Positions 1 to 11,719 are shown, counted from the stretch's first letter. The stretch: 45,778 nucleotides of DNA from Rheinheimera sp. (GCA_008015325.1 SSFI01000002.1:1-45778); one strand, 5' to 3'. The notes: generated from the letters alone by a model not told the origin. Made by a program: numbers and translations.

Positions 1-133
1 CACACACCGAAATGGGTGGCCGGATGACACCGAAACGACTGTCCGGATCACACCGAAATGGGTGGCCGGATGATACCGAAACGATTGGCCGGATCATACC
101 GAAATGGGTGTCCGGATGACCCCGAAATACGCA
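1..133. mobile_element. Terminal part of an insertion sequence, probably IS21 family
   Basis: Five complete 23-bp tandem units (4-26, 27-49, 50-72, 73-95, 96-118) and a partial sixth (119-133) alternate between a CCGAAATGGGTG form and a CCGAAACGAYTG form, each with a CCGGAT core. Multiple short repeats at the tips are typical of IS21-family elements, where the transposase IstA binds them. Read on the minus strand, the element would begin with TGCG at 133 and cuts the recombinase gene after codon 106. No transposase gene is in view because the rest lies beyond the left edge. The family assignment rests on repeat architecture and recalled similarity to IS21-type tips, not on a search. Confidence 0.6.
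4..133. repeat. 23-bp tandem repeats, about 5.5 copies
   Basis: Units follow one another without spacers and differ at only a few positions. They alternate between endings GGATG and GGATC, so the higher-order period is 46 bp. They are best read as transposase-binding repeats at the tip of the insertion sequence that fills the left edge. Confidence 0.85.
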
Positions 134-451
134 ACGGTCAGTGATCATCTGATCCATCAGATCAAAGAAGTTCGATTGAAGCAGATCTTGTTGTTCAAAG
201 TGGTAGCGATCTTTGGCAATTGAAGCAATTTTTTCTGCCAAGATTTGATCAGTCAACACATTGATCTTTTTGTTGTGTTGCGTCTCCGCGCTTGTTTTTG
301 GGTTTGCGTAGACAAACAGATTCAGTGCATCGCGTTTGCGAATTTTTTGAACCTTGCCTTCTTCTGTAGTTGTGGTGCCGTAGTGCCTAGTCAGCATTAA
401 AAAACGTTGACCCTTGGAATTTACTGGTTTCTTTTCGATGGTGATTTTCAT
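134..451 (-). pseudogene. Tyrosine recombinase (integrase) N-terminal fragment cut by an IS
   Basis: The ATG at 451 has a good ribosome site (CAGGAG, 9 bases upstream). The frame gives 106 native residues starting MKITIEKKPV, with a stretch LFVYANPKTSAETQHNKK near residues 45-62. This resembles the arm-binding/SAM-like N-terminal region of Bacteroidetes-type tyrosine recombinases (pattern: aromatic-x-NPKTxxExxHNK). The catalytic domain with the R-H-R-Y residues is absent because the insertion sequence enters after codon 106. The frame stays open through the IS tip to base 1, but those residues are repeat-derived. The gene lies on the same strand as mnmE and 180 bases past its stop, as expected for an island integrase next to its attachment site. 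The remainder may survive on the far side of the IS. The family call is moderate. Confidence 0.6.
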
Positions 452-473
452 TGCTCTGCTCCTGAAGTAAATT

Positions 474-520
474 GGCCACCTATGGCCCACCCAGTGGTGT
501 TTGGTGGGCTACAGGTGGCC
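474..520. repeat. Inverted repeat, 18-bp arms, upstream of the integrase fragment
   Basis: The arms 474-491 and 503-520 are complementary except at two positions and flank an 11-base loop. The hairpin sits in the 5' leader of the integrase fragment, ending 22 bases from its start codon. It could be an operator, an attenuator-like hairpin or a recombinase/excisionase binding site. It is not followed by a T-run in the integrase direction. Confidence 0.7.
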
Positions 521-630
521 AAGTTTTAGCAGGCATAAACAAAGAAGAAAAGAAAAGTGTTACCCTAAATGTATGAATAAATTAGATATTTTGTTTATTT
601 TTAGCCGATGTTTGCCTATGTTTTCCGTGG

Positions 631-648
631 TTATTTTCCGATACAGAA
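631..648 (-). other. Candidate attachment site (attL) at the 3' end of mnmE
   Basis: The last 18 bases of mnmE read TTCTGTATCGGAAAATAA on the minus strand. SGI1-type islands integrate at the 3' end of mnmE (trmE/thdF) in a very similar 18-bp sequence encoding the same FCIGK tail. An integrase fragment lies directly beyond. The partner copy (attR) would be outside the left edge, so the site is inferred from position and motif only. Confidence 0.5.
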
Positions 649-1995
649 GCTGGAGAAAATCCTGCCCAACAAGTCGTCAGAGCTGAATTCGCCTGTGATT
701 TCATTCAGTTGCTGCTGGGTCAGCCGCAGTTCTTCCGCCAGTAGCTCGCCGGCTAAATGATCGTGCAGTTGTTGTTCACCAATACTCAAATGCTCTGACG
801 CCCGTGCCAGCGCATCTAAGTGCCGGCGTCTGGCGATAAAACTGCCTTCGTTACTGGCTTCAAACCCCATACAAGCTTTTAAATGTTCGCGCAGGGCGTC
901 CAGACCAGTTTTATCCTTGGCAGATAATCTGAACAGCGGGTATTTACCGCTTTGGTCAGAACCGACGGTTTCGCCGGTTAAATCGGCTTTATTGCGGATC
1001 ACGGTGATCCCCAGTTCAGCAGGGATGTGGGCGATAAAGTCTGGCCAAATCTCCGCAGGATCTGTCGCTGCCGTGGTAGTGCTGTCGACCATAAACAGCA
1101 CCCGATCGGCCTGCAAAATCTCTTGCCAGGCGCGCTCGATGCCAATTTTTTCAACTTTATCTGTAGCTTCGCGCAGGCCTGCAGTGTCGATGATATGCAG
1201 TGGCATGCCATCGATGTGGATATGTTCCCGCAGCACGTCACGGGTGGTGCCAGCGATTTCAGTGACAATAGCTGCTTCGCGCCCGGCTAATGCATTGAGT
1301 AAACTTGATTTTCCGGCGTTTGGCCGACCGGCGATCACCACTTTCATGCCTTCGCGCAGAATACTGCCCTGGGTAGCTTGTTTTTGAATTTTGGTCAGGT
1401 CAGCCCGGATCTCCGCAAGGTCGCCAGCGACTTTGCCGTCGGATAAAAAGTCGATTTCTTCGTCGGGAAAATCAATCGCAGCTTCGACATACATCCGCAG
1501 ATAGATAACTTTCTCAACCAGTGCATGAATTTGCCGGGAAAACTCGCCTTGCAGCGATTGCATAGCGCTGCGGGCAGCCTGTTCGCTGCTGGCGTCGATC
1601 AGATCAGCGATTGCCTCAGCCTGAGTCAAATCCAGTTTATCGTTTAAAAATGCCCGTTCTGAGAACTCACCGGGGCGGGCGATACGGACGTTGGATTCCT
1701 GCATAATGCGCCGTAACAGCATATCCAGCAGTACAGGCCCGCCATGGCCTTGCAGTTCTAATACATCTTCGCCGGTAAAGGAATTAGGGCCCGGGAAATA
1801 TAGTGCAATGCCCTGGTCCAGCACCGATTGGTCTGCGGCGCGAAACGGCAGATATTCAGCAACACGGGCCTTTGGTACACGCCCCAACACGGCTTGCGCA
1901 ATAGCAGCGGCCTGCGGGCCTGATACCCGGATGATGCCCACGCCGGCTCGTCCCGGTGCTGTTGCCTGTGCAGCAATCGTATCGTTAACGTACAT
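631..1995 (-). CDS. mnmE: tRNA modification GTPase MnmE
   Basis: MnmE works with MnmG to build the 5-(carboxymethyl)aminomethyl group on wobble uridine 34 of several tRNAs, using a tetrahydrofolate-derived carbon and GTP hydrolysis. The 454 residues match the family length. The N-terminal folate-binding domain covers about residues 1-120, a helical domain follows, and the G domain is inserted around 216-375. It shows GRPNAGKS at 223-230, TTRD at 250-253, DTAG at 270-273 and NKAD at 335-338. The protein ends in the conserved FCIGK, whose cysteine is needed for activity. The gene follows yidC, separated by a terminator-like hairpin. Its 3' end appears to serve as an island attachment site without altering the protein. 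Confidence 0.97.
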   Translation of the reverse strand: MYVNDTIAAQATAPGRAGVGIIRVSGPQAAAIAQAVLGRVPKARVAEYLPFRAADQSVLDQGIALYFPGPNSFTGEDVLELQGHGGPVLLDMLLRRIMQESNVRIARPGEFSERAFLNDKLDLTQAEAIADLIDASSEQAARSAMQSLQGEFSRQIHALVEKVIYLRMYVEAAIDFPDEEIDFLSDGKVAGDLAEIRADLTKIQKQATQGSILREGMKVVIAGRPNAGKSSLLNALAGREAAIVTEIAGTTRDVLREHIHIDGMPLHIIDTAGLREATDKVEKIGIERAWQEILQADRVLFMVDSTTTAATDPAEIWPDFIAHIPAELGITVIRNKADLTGETVGSDQSGKYPLFRLSAKDKTGLDALREHLKACMGFEASNEGSFIARRRHLDALARASEHLSIGEQQLHDHLAGELLAEELRLTQQQLNEITGEFSSDDLLGRIFSSFCIGK

Positions 1996-2024
1996 ACCAG
2001 AGTCCTCGTTTTTTTATATAAAAA

Positions 2025-2052
2025 AATGGCCATTACAAGTGTAACGGCCATT
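2025..2052 (-). terminator. Terminator between yidC and mnmE
   Basis: Inverted arms 2025-2037 and 2040-2052 (AATGGCCATTACA and its complement with one mismatch) close on a two-base gap. In the minus direction they are followed by a run of seven T. This is a standard intrinsic terminator shape for transcripts coming from yidC. Confidence 0.75.
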
Positions 2053-2071
2053 GTCAGTTCAGTCAGAGCAA

Positions 2072-3712
2072 TCAGGCGTTACGGACGTGTAAGCCTTTTT
2101 TCTCCATGCCTTTGTAGATATATAGCATCTGCGCCAGAGAAATCAGGTTGCTGACTACCCAATACAGCACCAGGCCGCTTGGGGAGATGATAAAGAACAG
2201 ACCAAACACGACCGGCATCCACAGCATAATTTTTTGCTGCATTGGGTCTGTCACTGTCACTGGCGTCAGTTTCTGCATTGCATACATACTGATGATGTAA
2301 AGGATTGGCAGCACCAGATACGGGTCCATCACAGACAAGTCTTTGATCCAGAAGATGAAAGGAGCCTGACGTAACTCAATACTCTCGACAAACACAAAAT
2401 ACAATGCAAGGAAAATAGGCATTTGGATCAGCATCGGTAAACAGCCACCCATCGGGTTCACTTTTTCTTTGCGGTACAGCTCCATCATCGCCGGGCCCAT
2501 CTTCTGACGGTCGTCTTTGTAACGGGCCTGCAGTTCATCAATCTTCGGCTTCAGATTACGCATCTTCGCCATGCCTTCGTATTGTGCTTTGGTCAGCGGG
2601 AACATCGCCAGTTTGATCAACAGGGTAATAGCGATAATTGCGACGCCCCAGTTGCTGACCAGGCTTTGAATCTGTTGCAGTAACCAGAACAGCGGCTGAG
2701 AGATAAACCACAACCAGCCGTAATCCACAGTCAGGTCAAGGCCATGGGCAATCTTCGCCAGACTGGCTTGATCTTTTGGACCCGCATAAAAAGTTGCAGT
2801 CAAAGTTTTGCTTTCACCAGCGGCAATACTGCTTTGCGGGCCACGCACGCCGATGATGCCTTCGTTATTATTCACCAGGCTAAACAGCTGGTTTTGTTCC
2901 TCTGCTTGTGGCACCCAGGCGGACACGAAGTAATGTTCCAGCATACTGACCCAGCCGCCTTTGGTTGACTGGTCCAGGTTTTGGTCCTTCATATCATCAA
3001 AAGCGAATTTTTCGTAGCGCTGGTCTGCGGTGGAGTAAGCGCCACCACGATAAACCGGCATCATCATGTTGCCGTCTTTGCCGTTTTCGATGGTTTGCGA
3101 CAGATAATGATATGGCTGGATAACTTTACTGCCGCTGCTGGCATTGGTGACAATATAGTCAACCCGGACATCGTATTTGCCGGCTGCGAAGGTATAACGT
3201 TTCTCGATTTGCAGGCCGTTGTGTTCCAGTTTCAGGCTCACCTGCAGTTCGGTCTGGCCATCCGCCAGGCTGAATTGGTCTTGGGTGACGCTATACACCG
3301 GCTTGGCTGTGCGTTTTTCATCCGGGCCGTCACCGAGTAATCCGCTTTGTGCTGTGTAGCTGAAGCCGTTTAACTGCCGCATTAACGGGTATGGCGTACT
3401 GTCTTCCAGGCTCAGTGTGTACTTTGGCAACGTCAGCCCAACAATATCACCACCGCGGGTGTCAATTTTGACATCGAGTACGTCAGTTTTGACTTCGATC
3501 ACTTTGCCGGTGGCGACTGCTGCGGCAGCAGGGGCTGCGCTGCTTAACGGGCCAGATGCGGACAATTGAGGTTCAGCGTTGCCGGTTACGGTGCTGACTT
3601 CAGTTGCTGCCGGAACAACAGGTTTTGGGCCATAGTCTTTTTGCCAGTCTTGCCACAGCAGAAAACTGACAAACAAAAAGGCAATTACTAATAAACTGCG
3701 TTGGGATTCCAT
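2072..3712 (-). CDS. yidC: Membrane protein insertase YidC
   Basis: YidC inserts and folds inner-membrane proteins, alone or with SecYEG. The 546 residues fit the Gram-negative form. There is one N-terminal membrane anchor (about 5-21), a large periplasmic domain (roughly 60-320), then the conserved core with membrane segments starting around 340 and the sequence NPMGGCLPMLIQMPIF near residues 420-436. The core contains the conserved arginine before the cytoplasmic hairpin (KLAMFPLTKAQY region). The gene lies 8 bases after yidD in the rpmH-rnpA-yidD-yidC order conserved across bacteria. Confidence 0.97.
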   Translation of the reverse strand: MESQRSLLVIAFLFVSFLLWQDWQKDYGPKPVVPAATEVSTVTGNAEPQLSASGPLSSAAPAAAAVATGKVIEVKTDVLDVKIDTRGGDIVGLTLPKYTLSLEDSTPYPLMRQLNGFSYTAQSGLLGDGPDEKRTAKPVYSVTQDQFSLADGQTELQVSLKLEHNGLQIEKRYTFAAGKYDVRVDYIVTNASSGSKVIQPYHYLSQTIENGKDGNMMMPVYRGGAYSTADQRYEKFAFDDMKDQNLDQSTKGGWVSMLEHYFVSAWVPQAEEQNQLFSLVNNNEGIIGVRGPQSSIAAGESKTLTATFYAGPKDQASLAKIAHGLDLTVDYGWLWFISQPLFWLLQQIQSLVSNWGVAIIAITLLIKLAMFPLTKAQYEGMAKMRNLKPKIDELQARYKDDRQKMGPAMMELYRKEKVNPMGGCLPMLIQMPIFLALYFVFVESIELRQAPFIFWIKDLSVMDPYLVLPILYIISMYAMQKLTPVTVTDPMQQKIMLWMPVVFGLFFIISPSGLVLYWVVSNLISLAQMLYIYKGMEKKGLHVRNA

Positions 3713-3720
3713 GTATGCGC

Positions 3721-3978
3721 TTATCTCTTTTGCTTTTCGGGAACGGGGTCTTCACCACCCGGATGTAAAGGGTGACATTTTAATAGACGTTGGGTGGTTA
3801 ACCAACTGCCTTTTATCGCACCATAACGTCGCAGTGCTTCTACGGCATAATGCGAACAACTGGGGGTAAAGCGGCAGCTTGGCGGAAACAGCGGGCTGAT
3901 ACAACGCTGGTAGCCATAAATCGCTGTGATCAGGATTTTGGCTGGATAGCTTTGTACTGGCGGGCGATTTTGCTCCAT
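3721..3978 (-). CDS. yidD: Membrane protein insertion efficiency factor YidD
   Basis: YidD is a small membrane-associated helper thought to assist YidC-dependent insertion. The 85 residues equal the E. coli length and carry the family signature: [27 protein letters not shown] and [15 protein letters not shown]. The chosen ATG lies inside rnpA, giving a 49-base overlap in another frame. This start keeps the expected N-terminal amphipathic segment, and no better in-frame start lies outside rnpA. Order and spacing imply cotranscription with rnpA and yidC. Confidence 0.93.
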   Translation of the reverse strand: MEQNRPPVQSYPAKILITAIYGYQRCISPLFPPSCRFTPSCSHYAVEALRRYGAIKGSWLTTQRLLKCHPLHPGGEDPVPEKQKR

Positions 3979-4301
3979 AAGCGCTCCAGTTGCTGGTGTA
4001 ATTCGGCGTTGTCAGCATTACTGATATCGCCTTTCACCATCAGCACCATATCAACCGGCGGCAGCTCGTGCTGATGCAGGCGAAAACTGTCACGGGCACA
4101 ACGTTTGATGCGATTCCGATGGACGGCCAATTTAGCACGTTTTTTAGCGATCGTCAGACCAATCCGCGGATGTTCGGACTGATTTGCTTTACAAAGGATA
4201 GTGAAGAGTGGGGAGGCGACCCGGAACGGGTTCTGGAACACATTGTCGAATTCGCCGGGAGTTAACAGACGTAACTCCCTGCTGAAGGTATAGCTGACCA
4301 C
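3930..4301 (-). CDS. rnpA: Ribonuclease P protein component
   Basis: RnpA is the protein subunit of RNase P, which removes 5' leaders from tRNA precursors. The 123 residues include the hallmark RNR-type basic segment [20 protein letters not shown] (about residues 53-72) and the N-terminal [17 protein letters not shown] that forms the substrate groove. It lies 20 bases downstream of rpmH and overlaps yidD by 49 bases. Confidence 0.96.
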   Translation of the reverse strand: MVSYTFSRELRLLTPGEFDNVFQNPFRVASPLFTILCKANQSEHPRIGLTIAKKRAKLAVHRNRIKRCARDSFRLHQHELPPVDMVLMVKGDISNADNAELHQQLERLWSKIARQYKAIQPKS

Positions 4302-4321
4302 GCAGCGCTTTAAATAACTGA

Positions 4322-4459
4322 CTAGACAGTTAAGCGCTTACGGCCTTTAGCGCGACGACGTGCTAATACTGCGCGACCGTTTTTGTCCGCCATACGTGCA
4401 CGGAAGCCGTGGTTGCGTTTCTGTTTTAAAACGCTTGGTTGAAAGGTTCTTTTGCTCAT
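4322..4459 (-). CDS. rpmH: 50S ribosomal protein L34
   Basis: A 45-residue basic protein beginning [20 protein letters not shown] and containing [20 protein letters not shown], unmistakably L34. The start at 4459 gives the conserved N-terminus. The protein ends LTV, one residue shorter than the E. coli form. It is the first gene of the rpmH-rnpA-yidD-yidC transcript and is preceded by a strong sigma70-type promoter at 4544-4572. Confidence 0.97.
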   Translation of the reverse strand: MSKRTFQPSVLKQKRNHGFRARMADKNGRAVLARRRAKGRKRLTV

Positions 4460-4543
4460 TTTATTCGTCCGTCCGGTCGATAATTACTAACTGAATCTGA
4501 GTTTTAGTAAGTACCAAAACGCAGCGATTTAAAAAGAGCGCGA

Positions 4544-4572
4544 ATTTTAAGTACTCTGCCACTACTTGTCAA
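4544..4572 (-). promoter_or_regulatory. Promoter for the rpmH operon
   Basis: On the minus strand a perfect -35 TTGACA (4572-4567) and -10 TAAAAT (4549-4544) are separated by 17 bases, directing transcription to rpmH, whose start is about 85 bases from the -10. Confidence 0.75.
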
Positions 4573-4617
4573 TGTGATCCTTGGTTATTTCCCGATCAGA
4601 TCCCAGATCTTTTACAG

Positions 4618-4626
4618 TTGTCCACA
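4618..4626 (+). promoter_or_regulatory. DnaA box (variant)
   Basis: TTGTCCACA differs from the consensus TTATCCACA at one base and lies beside a cluster of four GATC sites. Confidence 0.5.
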
Positions 4627-4810
4627 GGCTTCTTAAAATTCTGGGATAAAATGTGCATGAATTCAATTTTTACCTAGCTATATGCCAGAAAATGCCTGGG
4701 GTTTTTTGCGGTATTATGAAATTGTATAAAAGATAAAAGATATTTAAAAACAAATATATATGTTTAATTTTTTCTGGTTAAAGCCTTTTTAAGAAAGTCA
4801 ATATTGCAGT

Positions 4811-4819
4811 TGTGGATAA
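4811..4819 (-). promoter_or_regulatory. DnaA box (perfect consensus)
   Basis: TGTGGATAA is the exact reverse complement of TTATCCACA, 74 bases upstream of the dnaA start and directly followed by a GATC site. Confidence 0.65.
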
Positions 4820-4892
4820 GATCAGCCCATAATGCGGGTCTTTCCTCAACACCTGCCTTGTCAAATACCAATTATTCGGGGCTGCTGGAGAT

Positions 4893-6263
4893 ATGGTGTA
4901 TCAGTCTGTTTGGCAAAATTGCCTGGAAGCGCTGCAGTCCGAACTGCCGGCACAACAATTCAGTATGTGGATCCGTCCGCTGCAGGCTGATAGTTCACAT
5001 GATGCTTTAACACTGTACGCGCCGAACCGCTTTGTGTTGGATTGGGTCCGCGACAAATATCTGAATCGGATCAATGAGCTGATCCACGATTATTGCGGTG
5101 ATCATTCGCCGCGTCTGCGCTTTGAAGTCGGCAGCAGTCAAAAAGTCGCAAAAACGGTATCAGCGGTGCCAAGTCGTGCCGCACCGGTCGCTGTTGCAGC
5201 CGCGCCGGCTGTGATTGCTGAGCCCGCGCCAAAAACTATAGTGCGCAGCAACGTCCGAACTAATTACACCTTTGATAATTTTGTTGAAGGTAAATCAAAC
5301 CAGTTGGCGCGTGCTGCTGCCAGCCAGGTCGCTGACAACCCCGGCTCGGCTTATAATCCGCTGTTTCTTTACGGCGGGACTGGTCTGGGTAAAACGCACC
5401 TGTTGCATGCGGTCGGCAATGGTATTCTGGCGAAAAAGCCTGATGCCAAAGTGATTTATATGCATTCCGAGCGTTTTGTGCAGGATATGGTCAAGGCGCT
5501 GCAAAATAATGCGATTGAAGAGTTCAAACGGTATTACCGCTCAGTCGATGCATTGCTTATCGATGACATTCAGTTTTTCGCCAAGAAAGATCGCTCGCAG
5601 GAAGAGTTCTTCCATACATTTAATGCCTTACTTGAAGGTAATCAGCAGATTATTTTGACCTCAGACCGTTATCCGAAAGAGATCGACGGCGTTGAAGAGC
5701 GGCTGAAAAGCCGGTTTGGCTGGGGCCTGACCATTGCGATCGAGCCGCCTGAGCTTGAAACGCGGGTTGCTATTCTGATGCGTAAGGCACAGGAAAATAA
5801 TATCCGTCTCCCGGAAGAGGTCGCCTTTTTTGTGGCTAAACGCCTGCGCTCCAACGTGCGCGAACTTGAAGGGGCGTTAAACCGCATTACTGCGAACGCG
5901 AATTTCACCGGCCGGCCTATTACCATCGACTTTGTGCGTGAATCGTTGCGGGATCTGCTGGCGCTGCAGGACAAATTGGTCACCATTGAGAATATTCAGA
6001 AAACCGTCGCGGAATATTACAAAATTCGCGTGGCTGACTTGTTGTCAAAACGGCGTTCCCGTTCTGTTGCCAGACCACGACAAATGGCAATGGCACTGTC
6101 GAAAGAGCTGACTAACCACAGTCTGCCGGAAATTGGTGATGCTTTTGGTGGCCGGGATCACACTACTGTGCTGCATGCTTGTCGCAAAATTGAATCGTTA
6201 AAAGAAGAAACACACGAAATCAAAGAAGATTTCCAGAATTTGATCCGTACTTTGTCGTCTTAA
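4893..6263 (+). CDS. dnaA: Chromosomal replication initiator DnaA
   Basis: DnaA binds DnaA boxes at oriC, opens the duplex in its ATP form and loads the helicase. The 456 residues divide into N-terminal domain I (1-80), a proline/alanine-rich linker (about 88-115), the AAA+ domain with Walker [10 protein letters not shown] at 161-169 and Walker [10 protein letters not shown] at 221-229, and the C-terminal helix-turn-helix with [15 protein letters not shown] near 419-433. It ends in the typical RTLSS. The ATG at 4893 follows GGAG. It is the first gene of the dnaA-dnaN-recF-gyrB run. Confidence 0.98.
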   Translation: MVYQSVWQNCLEALQSELPAQQFSMWIRPLQADSSHDALTLYAPNRFVLDWVRDKYLNRINELIHDYCGDHSPRLRFEVGSSQKVAKTVSAVPSRAAPVAVAAAPAVIAEPAPKTIVRSNVRTNYTFDNFVEGKSNQLARAAASQVADNPGSAYNPLFLYGGTGLGKTHLLHAVGNGILAKKPDAKVIYMHSERFVQDMVKALQNNAIEEFKRYYRSVDALLIDDIQFFAKKDRSQEEFFHTFNALLEGNQQIILTSDRYPKEIDGVEERLKSRFGWGLTIAIEPPELETRVAILMRKAQENNIRLPEEVAFFVAKRLRSNVRELEGALNRITANANFTGRPITIDFVRESLRDLLALQDKLVTIENIQKTVAEYYKIRVADLLSKRRSRSVARPRQMAMALSKELTNHSLPEIGDAFGGRDHTTVLHACRKIESLKEETHEIKEDFQNLIRTLSS

Positions 6264-6275
6264 TAGGGACTTGTT

Positions 6276-7379
6276 ATGCATTTTATTATTGAGCGTGACG
6301 CTTTATTAAAACCGCTGCAAATGGTTTCAGGGGCCATTGAACGCCGGCACACTTTGCCTATCCTGTCGAATGTATTGCTGGATGTGACTGCGGATCAAAT
6401 AGCGCTGACCGGTACTGATTTGGAAATTGAGTTGGTCGCGCAGGCCTTCCCGCAACAAGTCATCACGCCGGGGCGCGTGACTATCCCCGCCAAAAAGTTG
6501 TTGGATATTTGTCGTTCACTGCCGGAATCCTCTGTGCTGACTTTGTCTTTACAAGGCGAGAACTGTGTTGTCAGCACCGGCAAAAGCAAATTTACCCTGG
6601 CGACCTTAAGTGCGAACGACTATCCGAATCTGGAAAGCTGGCAGGGTGAGGTTGAATTTGAGCTGAGCCGTTTACAGCTGCGCAAATTGTTAGACGATAC
6701 CGCTTTTTCCATGGCCAACCAGGACGTGCGTTATTATCTGAATGGTTTGTTGTTTGAGGTTGATAATGGCACTTTGCGCACTGTCGCGACTGATGGTCAC
6801 CGGCTGGCTCTGAGCTCACTGGAACTTACGATTACCGCGAATCAGCAGAAGCAAGTGATTATTCCGCGTAAAGGCGTACTTGAGTTAATGCGTTTATTGG
6901 TTGCGGACGATCAGCTGATCCGTCTCAGTATTGGCCAGAATCATATTCGCCTGACCGACAGCCAGTTTAGTTTCAGCAGCAAATTAATTGATGGTCGTTT
7001 CCCGGATTACCGCCGGGTATTGCCGCGAAACAGCTCGCGTCAGCTGACAGCACATCGTGCTGTGTTAAAAGACGCCTGTGTGCGCGCGTCGATTTTGTCA
7101 AATGAAAAGTATCGCGGTGTGCGTTTTACCCTGAATCCGCAAGAATTGCAGATCGTAGCGAATAACCCCGAACATGAGCAGGCCGAAGAAGTCATCGAAG
7201 TTGAGTACAACGGCGACACGCTGGAGATCGGCTTTAATGTCGGCTACGTGCTGGATGTGCTGAATACGTTAAATACCGATTTAGTGGTGATGCATTTAAG
7301 TGACGCCAATTCCAGCTCCTTGGTCGAAGGTGTTGGCAACGCTGGCGCCCTGTACGTTGTGATGCCGATGCGGCTGTAA
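6276..7379 (+). CDS. dnaN: DNA polymerase III sliding clamp (beta subunit)
   Basis: DnaN forms the dimeric ring that tethers DNA polymerase III and many repair proteins to DNA. The 367 residues match the family (366 in E. coli), start MHFIIERDALLKPLQMVSG and end in the conserved VVMPMRL. Internal markers include LPILSNVLL and DGRFPDYRRVLP. The gene starts 12 bases after dnaA and ends 3 bases before recF. Confidence 0.98.
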   Translation: MHFIIERDALLKPLQMVSGAIERRHTLPILSNVLLDVTADQIALTGTDLEIELVAQAFPQQVITPGRVTIPAKKLLDICRSLPESSVLTLSLQGENCVVSTGKSKFTLATLSANDYPNLESWQGEVEFELSRLQLRKLLDDTAFSMANQDVRYYLNGLLFEVDNGTLRTVATDGHRLALSSLELTITANQQKQVIIPRKGVLELMRLLVADDQLIRLSIGQNHIRLTDSQFSFSSKLIDGRFPDYRRVLPRNSSRQLTAHRAVLKDACVRASILSNEKYRGVRFTLNPQELQIVANNPEHEQAEEVIEVEYNGDTLEIGFNVGYVLDVLNTLNTDLVVMHLSDANSSSLVEGVGNAGALYVVMPMRL

Positions 7380-7382
7380 GCG

Positions 7383-10896
<3,514 letters not shown>

Positions 10897-10915
10897 TAGC
10901 GCCAAAATGCAAAAA

Positions 10916-10941
10916 AGCAGACTTAGGTCTGCTTTTTTTTT
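10916..10941 (+). terminator. Terminator after gyrB
   Basis: The stem AGCAGAC / GTCTGCT (10916-10922 with 10927-10933) has a four-base loop and runs straight into nine T. It closes the dnaA-dnaN-recF-gyrB transcript. The rest of 10942-11174 shows no gene. Confidence 0.9.
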
Positions 10942-11174
10942 GCCTGACTTTCGCTACCATTCGTTCTGTCAGATTGCGAACACAAGCTCCTGCGGCACAC
11001 CAGTTGTTGCTAGCGTGCCGAAAATAACTAATACAAACCGGAGGGATAATACAGCACGACGCCCGCGACCCTACAGGCATGCTGCAGTGCAGCCGATACC
11101 AACCTGGCCTGAAACAACTTGATGCTTTCACCTTGACAGCTCTAAATGAAAACCAGTTCGAGCGCTGCCAATCA

Positions 11175-11516
11175 CTAATGCTGGGGCGCTAAGGTCAATT
11201 GCAGACCGATAATGCCAAGCAACAGCAGCAGCAGACTGAACCAGGCAGCGAGAGACAGGGGTTGCTGAAAGTAGAACTGTTGCAACAAAGCACTGCCGAT
11301 GGCGCCGAGACCGACCCAGCCGCAATAAGCTAATGCAACTGGTAGTTGTTGGCTGGCTTTGGCCAATAACAGCACACTGAGTAACATCGACAAGGCGGCA
11401 AGGCCAGAGGGTAGCAACTTGGTAAACCCATCGGACAAACGCACACACAACACCCACAGCACTTCAAAGGCTGCAGCGGCAATTAGACACAGATAAGCAA
11501 GATATGGGACTGACAT
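11175..11516 (-). CDS. sugE: SMR-family guanidinium/quaternary ammonium exporter (SugE/Gdx type)
   Basis: A 113-residue protein with four hydrophobic segments (about 3-24, 33-52, 57-78, 85-107) and the membrane-embedded glutamate E18 in the first helix, the proton/substrate residue of small multidrug resistance transporters. The pattern PVALAYCGWVGLGAIGSALL and the closing GIIGLQLT resemble the SugE/Gdx branch, whose natural substrate is guanidinium. The ATG at 11516 follows CAGGAG. A longer frame to 11621 is rejected because it would translate the riboswitch. A guanidine-II riboswitch in the leader strongly supports guanidinium export. Subunits probably form an antiparallel dimer in the inner membrane. 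Confidence 0.85.
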   Translation of the reverse strand: MSVPYLAYLCLIAAAAFEVLWVLCVRLSDGFTKLLPSGLAALSMLLSVLLLAKASQQLPVALAYCGWVGLGAIGSALLQQFYFQQPLSLAAWFSLLLLLLGIIGLQLTLAPQH

Positions 11517-11540
11517 AAGCACGGCTCCTGATAAAGGTTT

Positions 11541-11586
11541 GCAGGGCCGTCCCCGAATGAATGAACTGACCGGGGTCGTCCCCGGC
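11541..11586 (-). promoter_or_regulatory. Guanidine-II (mini-ykkC) riboswitch
   Basis: On the minus strand two GC-rich hairpins each carry an ACGR tetraloop. The first is CCGGGG-ACGA-CCCCGG (11585-11570), the second CGGGG-ACGG-CCCTG (11555-11542), joined by a 14-base A/T-rich linker. Paired hairpins with ACGA/ACGG loops define the guanidine-II class, in which the loops kiss when guanidinium binds and free the ribosome site. The site CAGGAG follows 12 bases after the second hairpin, ahead of the sugE ATG. This is exactly the usual genetic setting. Confidence 0.9.
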
Positions 11587-11698
11587 AGCTTTGATGACCG
11601 GCGCAAGATAGCACAAAGCAAAAATTAGATCTAAGCCTCAGATAAAAAACGCCAGAATCTGTCTTGATATCACAGATTACATCTGAAATTACAATTCT

Positions 11699-11712
11699 AT
11701 TACAAGTGTAAT
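11699..11712. promoter_or_regulatory. Candidate BlaI-type operator
   Basis: ATTACAAGTGTAAT is a perfect 14-bp palindrome with the TACA-N2-TGTA core typical of BlaI/MecI/CopY-family operators. It is immediately upstream of a -10-like TATACT and the blaI-like gene. Related half-sites (GATTACATCTG at 11675-11685 and AATTACAATT at 11687-11696) suggest a multi-site autoregulatory operator. Confidence 0.65.
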
Positions 11713-11719
11713 CTATACT

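Larger units (their letters stand above)
4573..4892. other. dnaA upstream region, possible oriC
   Basis: The non-coding region between divergent rpmH and dnaA holds a variant DnaA box TTGTCCACA at 4618-4626 and a perfect box TGTGGATAA at 4811-4819. Four GATC sites cluster in 34 bases (4576, 4594, 4599, 4606), with a fifth at 4820. An AT-rich stretch lies around 4715-4800. This pattern suits dnaA autoregulation with Dam/SeqA control and could include an unwinding element. The rpmH-dnaA gap is the origin in Pseudomonas, whereas enteric relatives use a site near mnmG. Two boxes are few for a full oriC. Confidence 0.5.

Noticed and set aside
4-133. Possible CRISPR array
   Set aside because: The 23-bp units are contiguous with no variable spacers and end inside a gene; they fit an IS tip.
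11517-11621. N-terminal extension of the SMR exporter
   Set aside because: It would translate both riboswitch hairpins and precedes the good ribosome site at 11524-11529.
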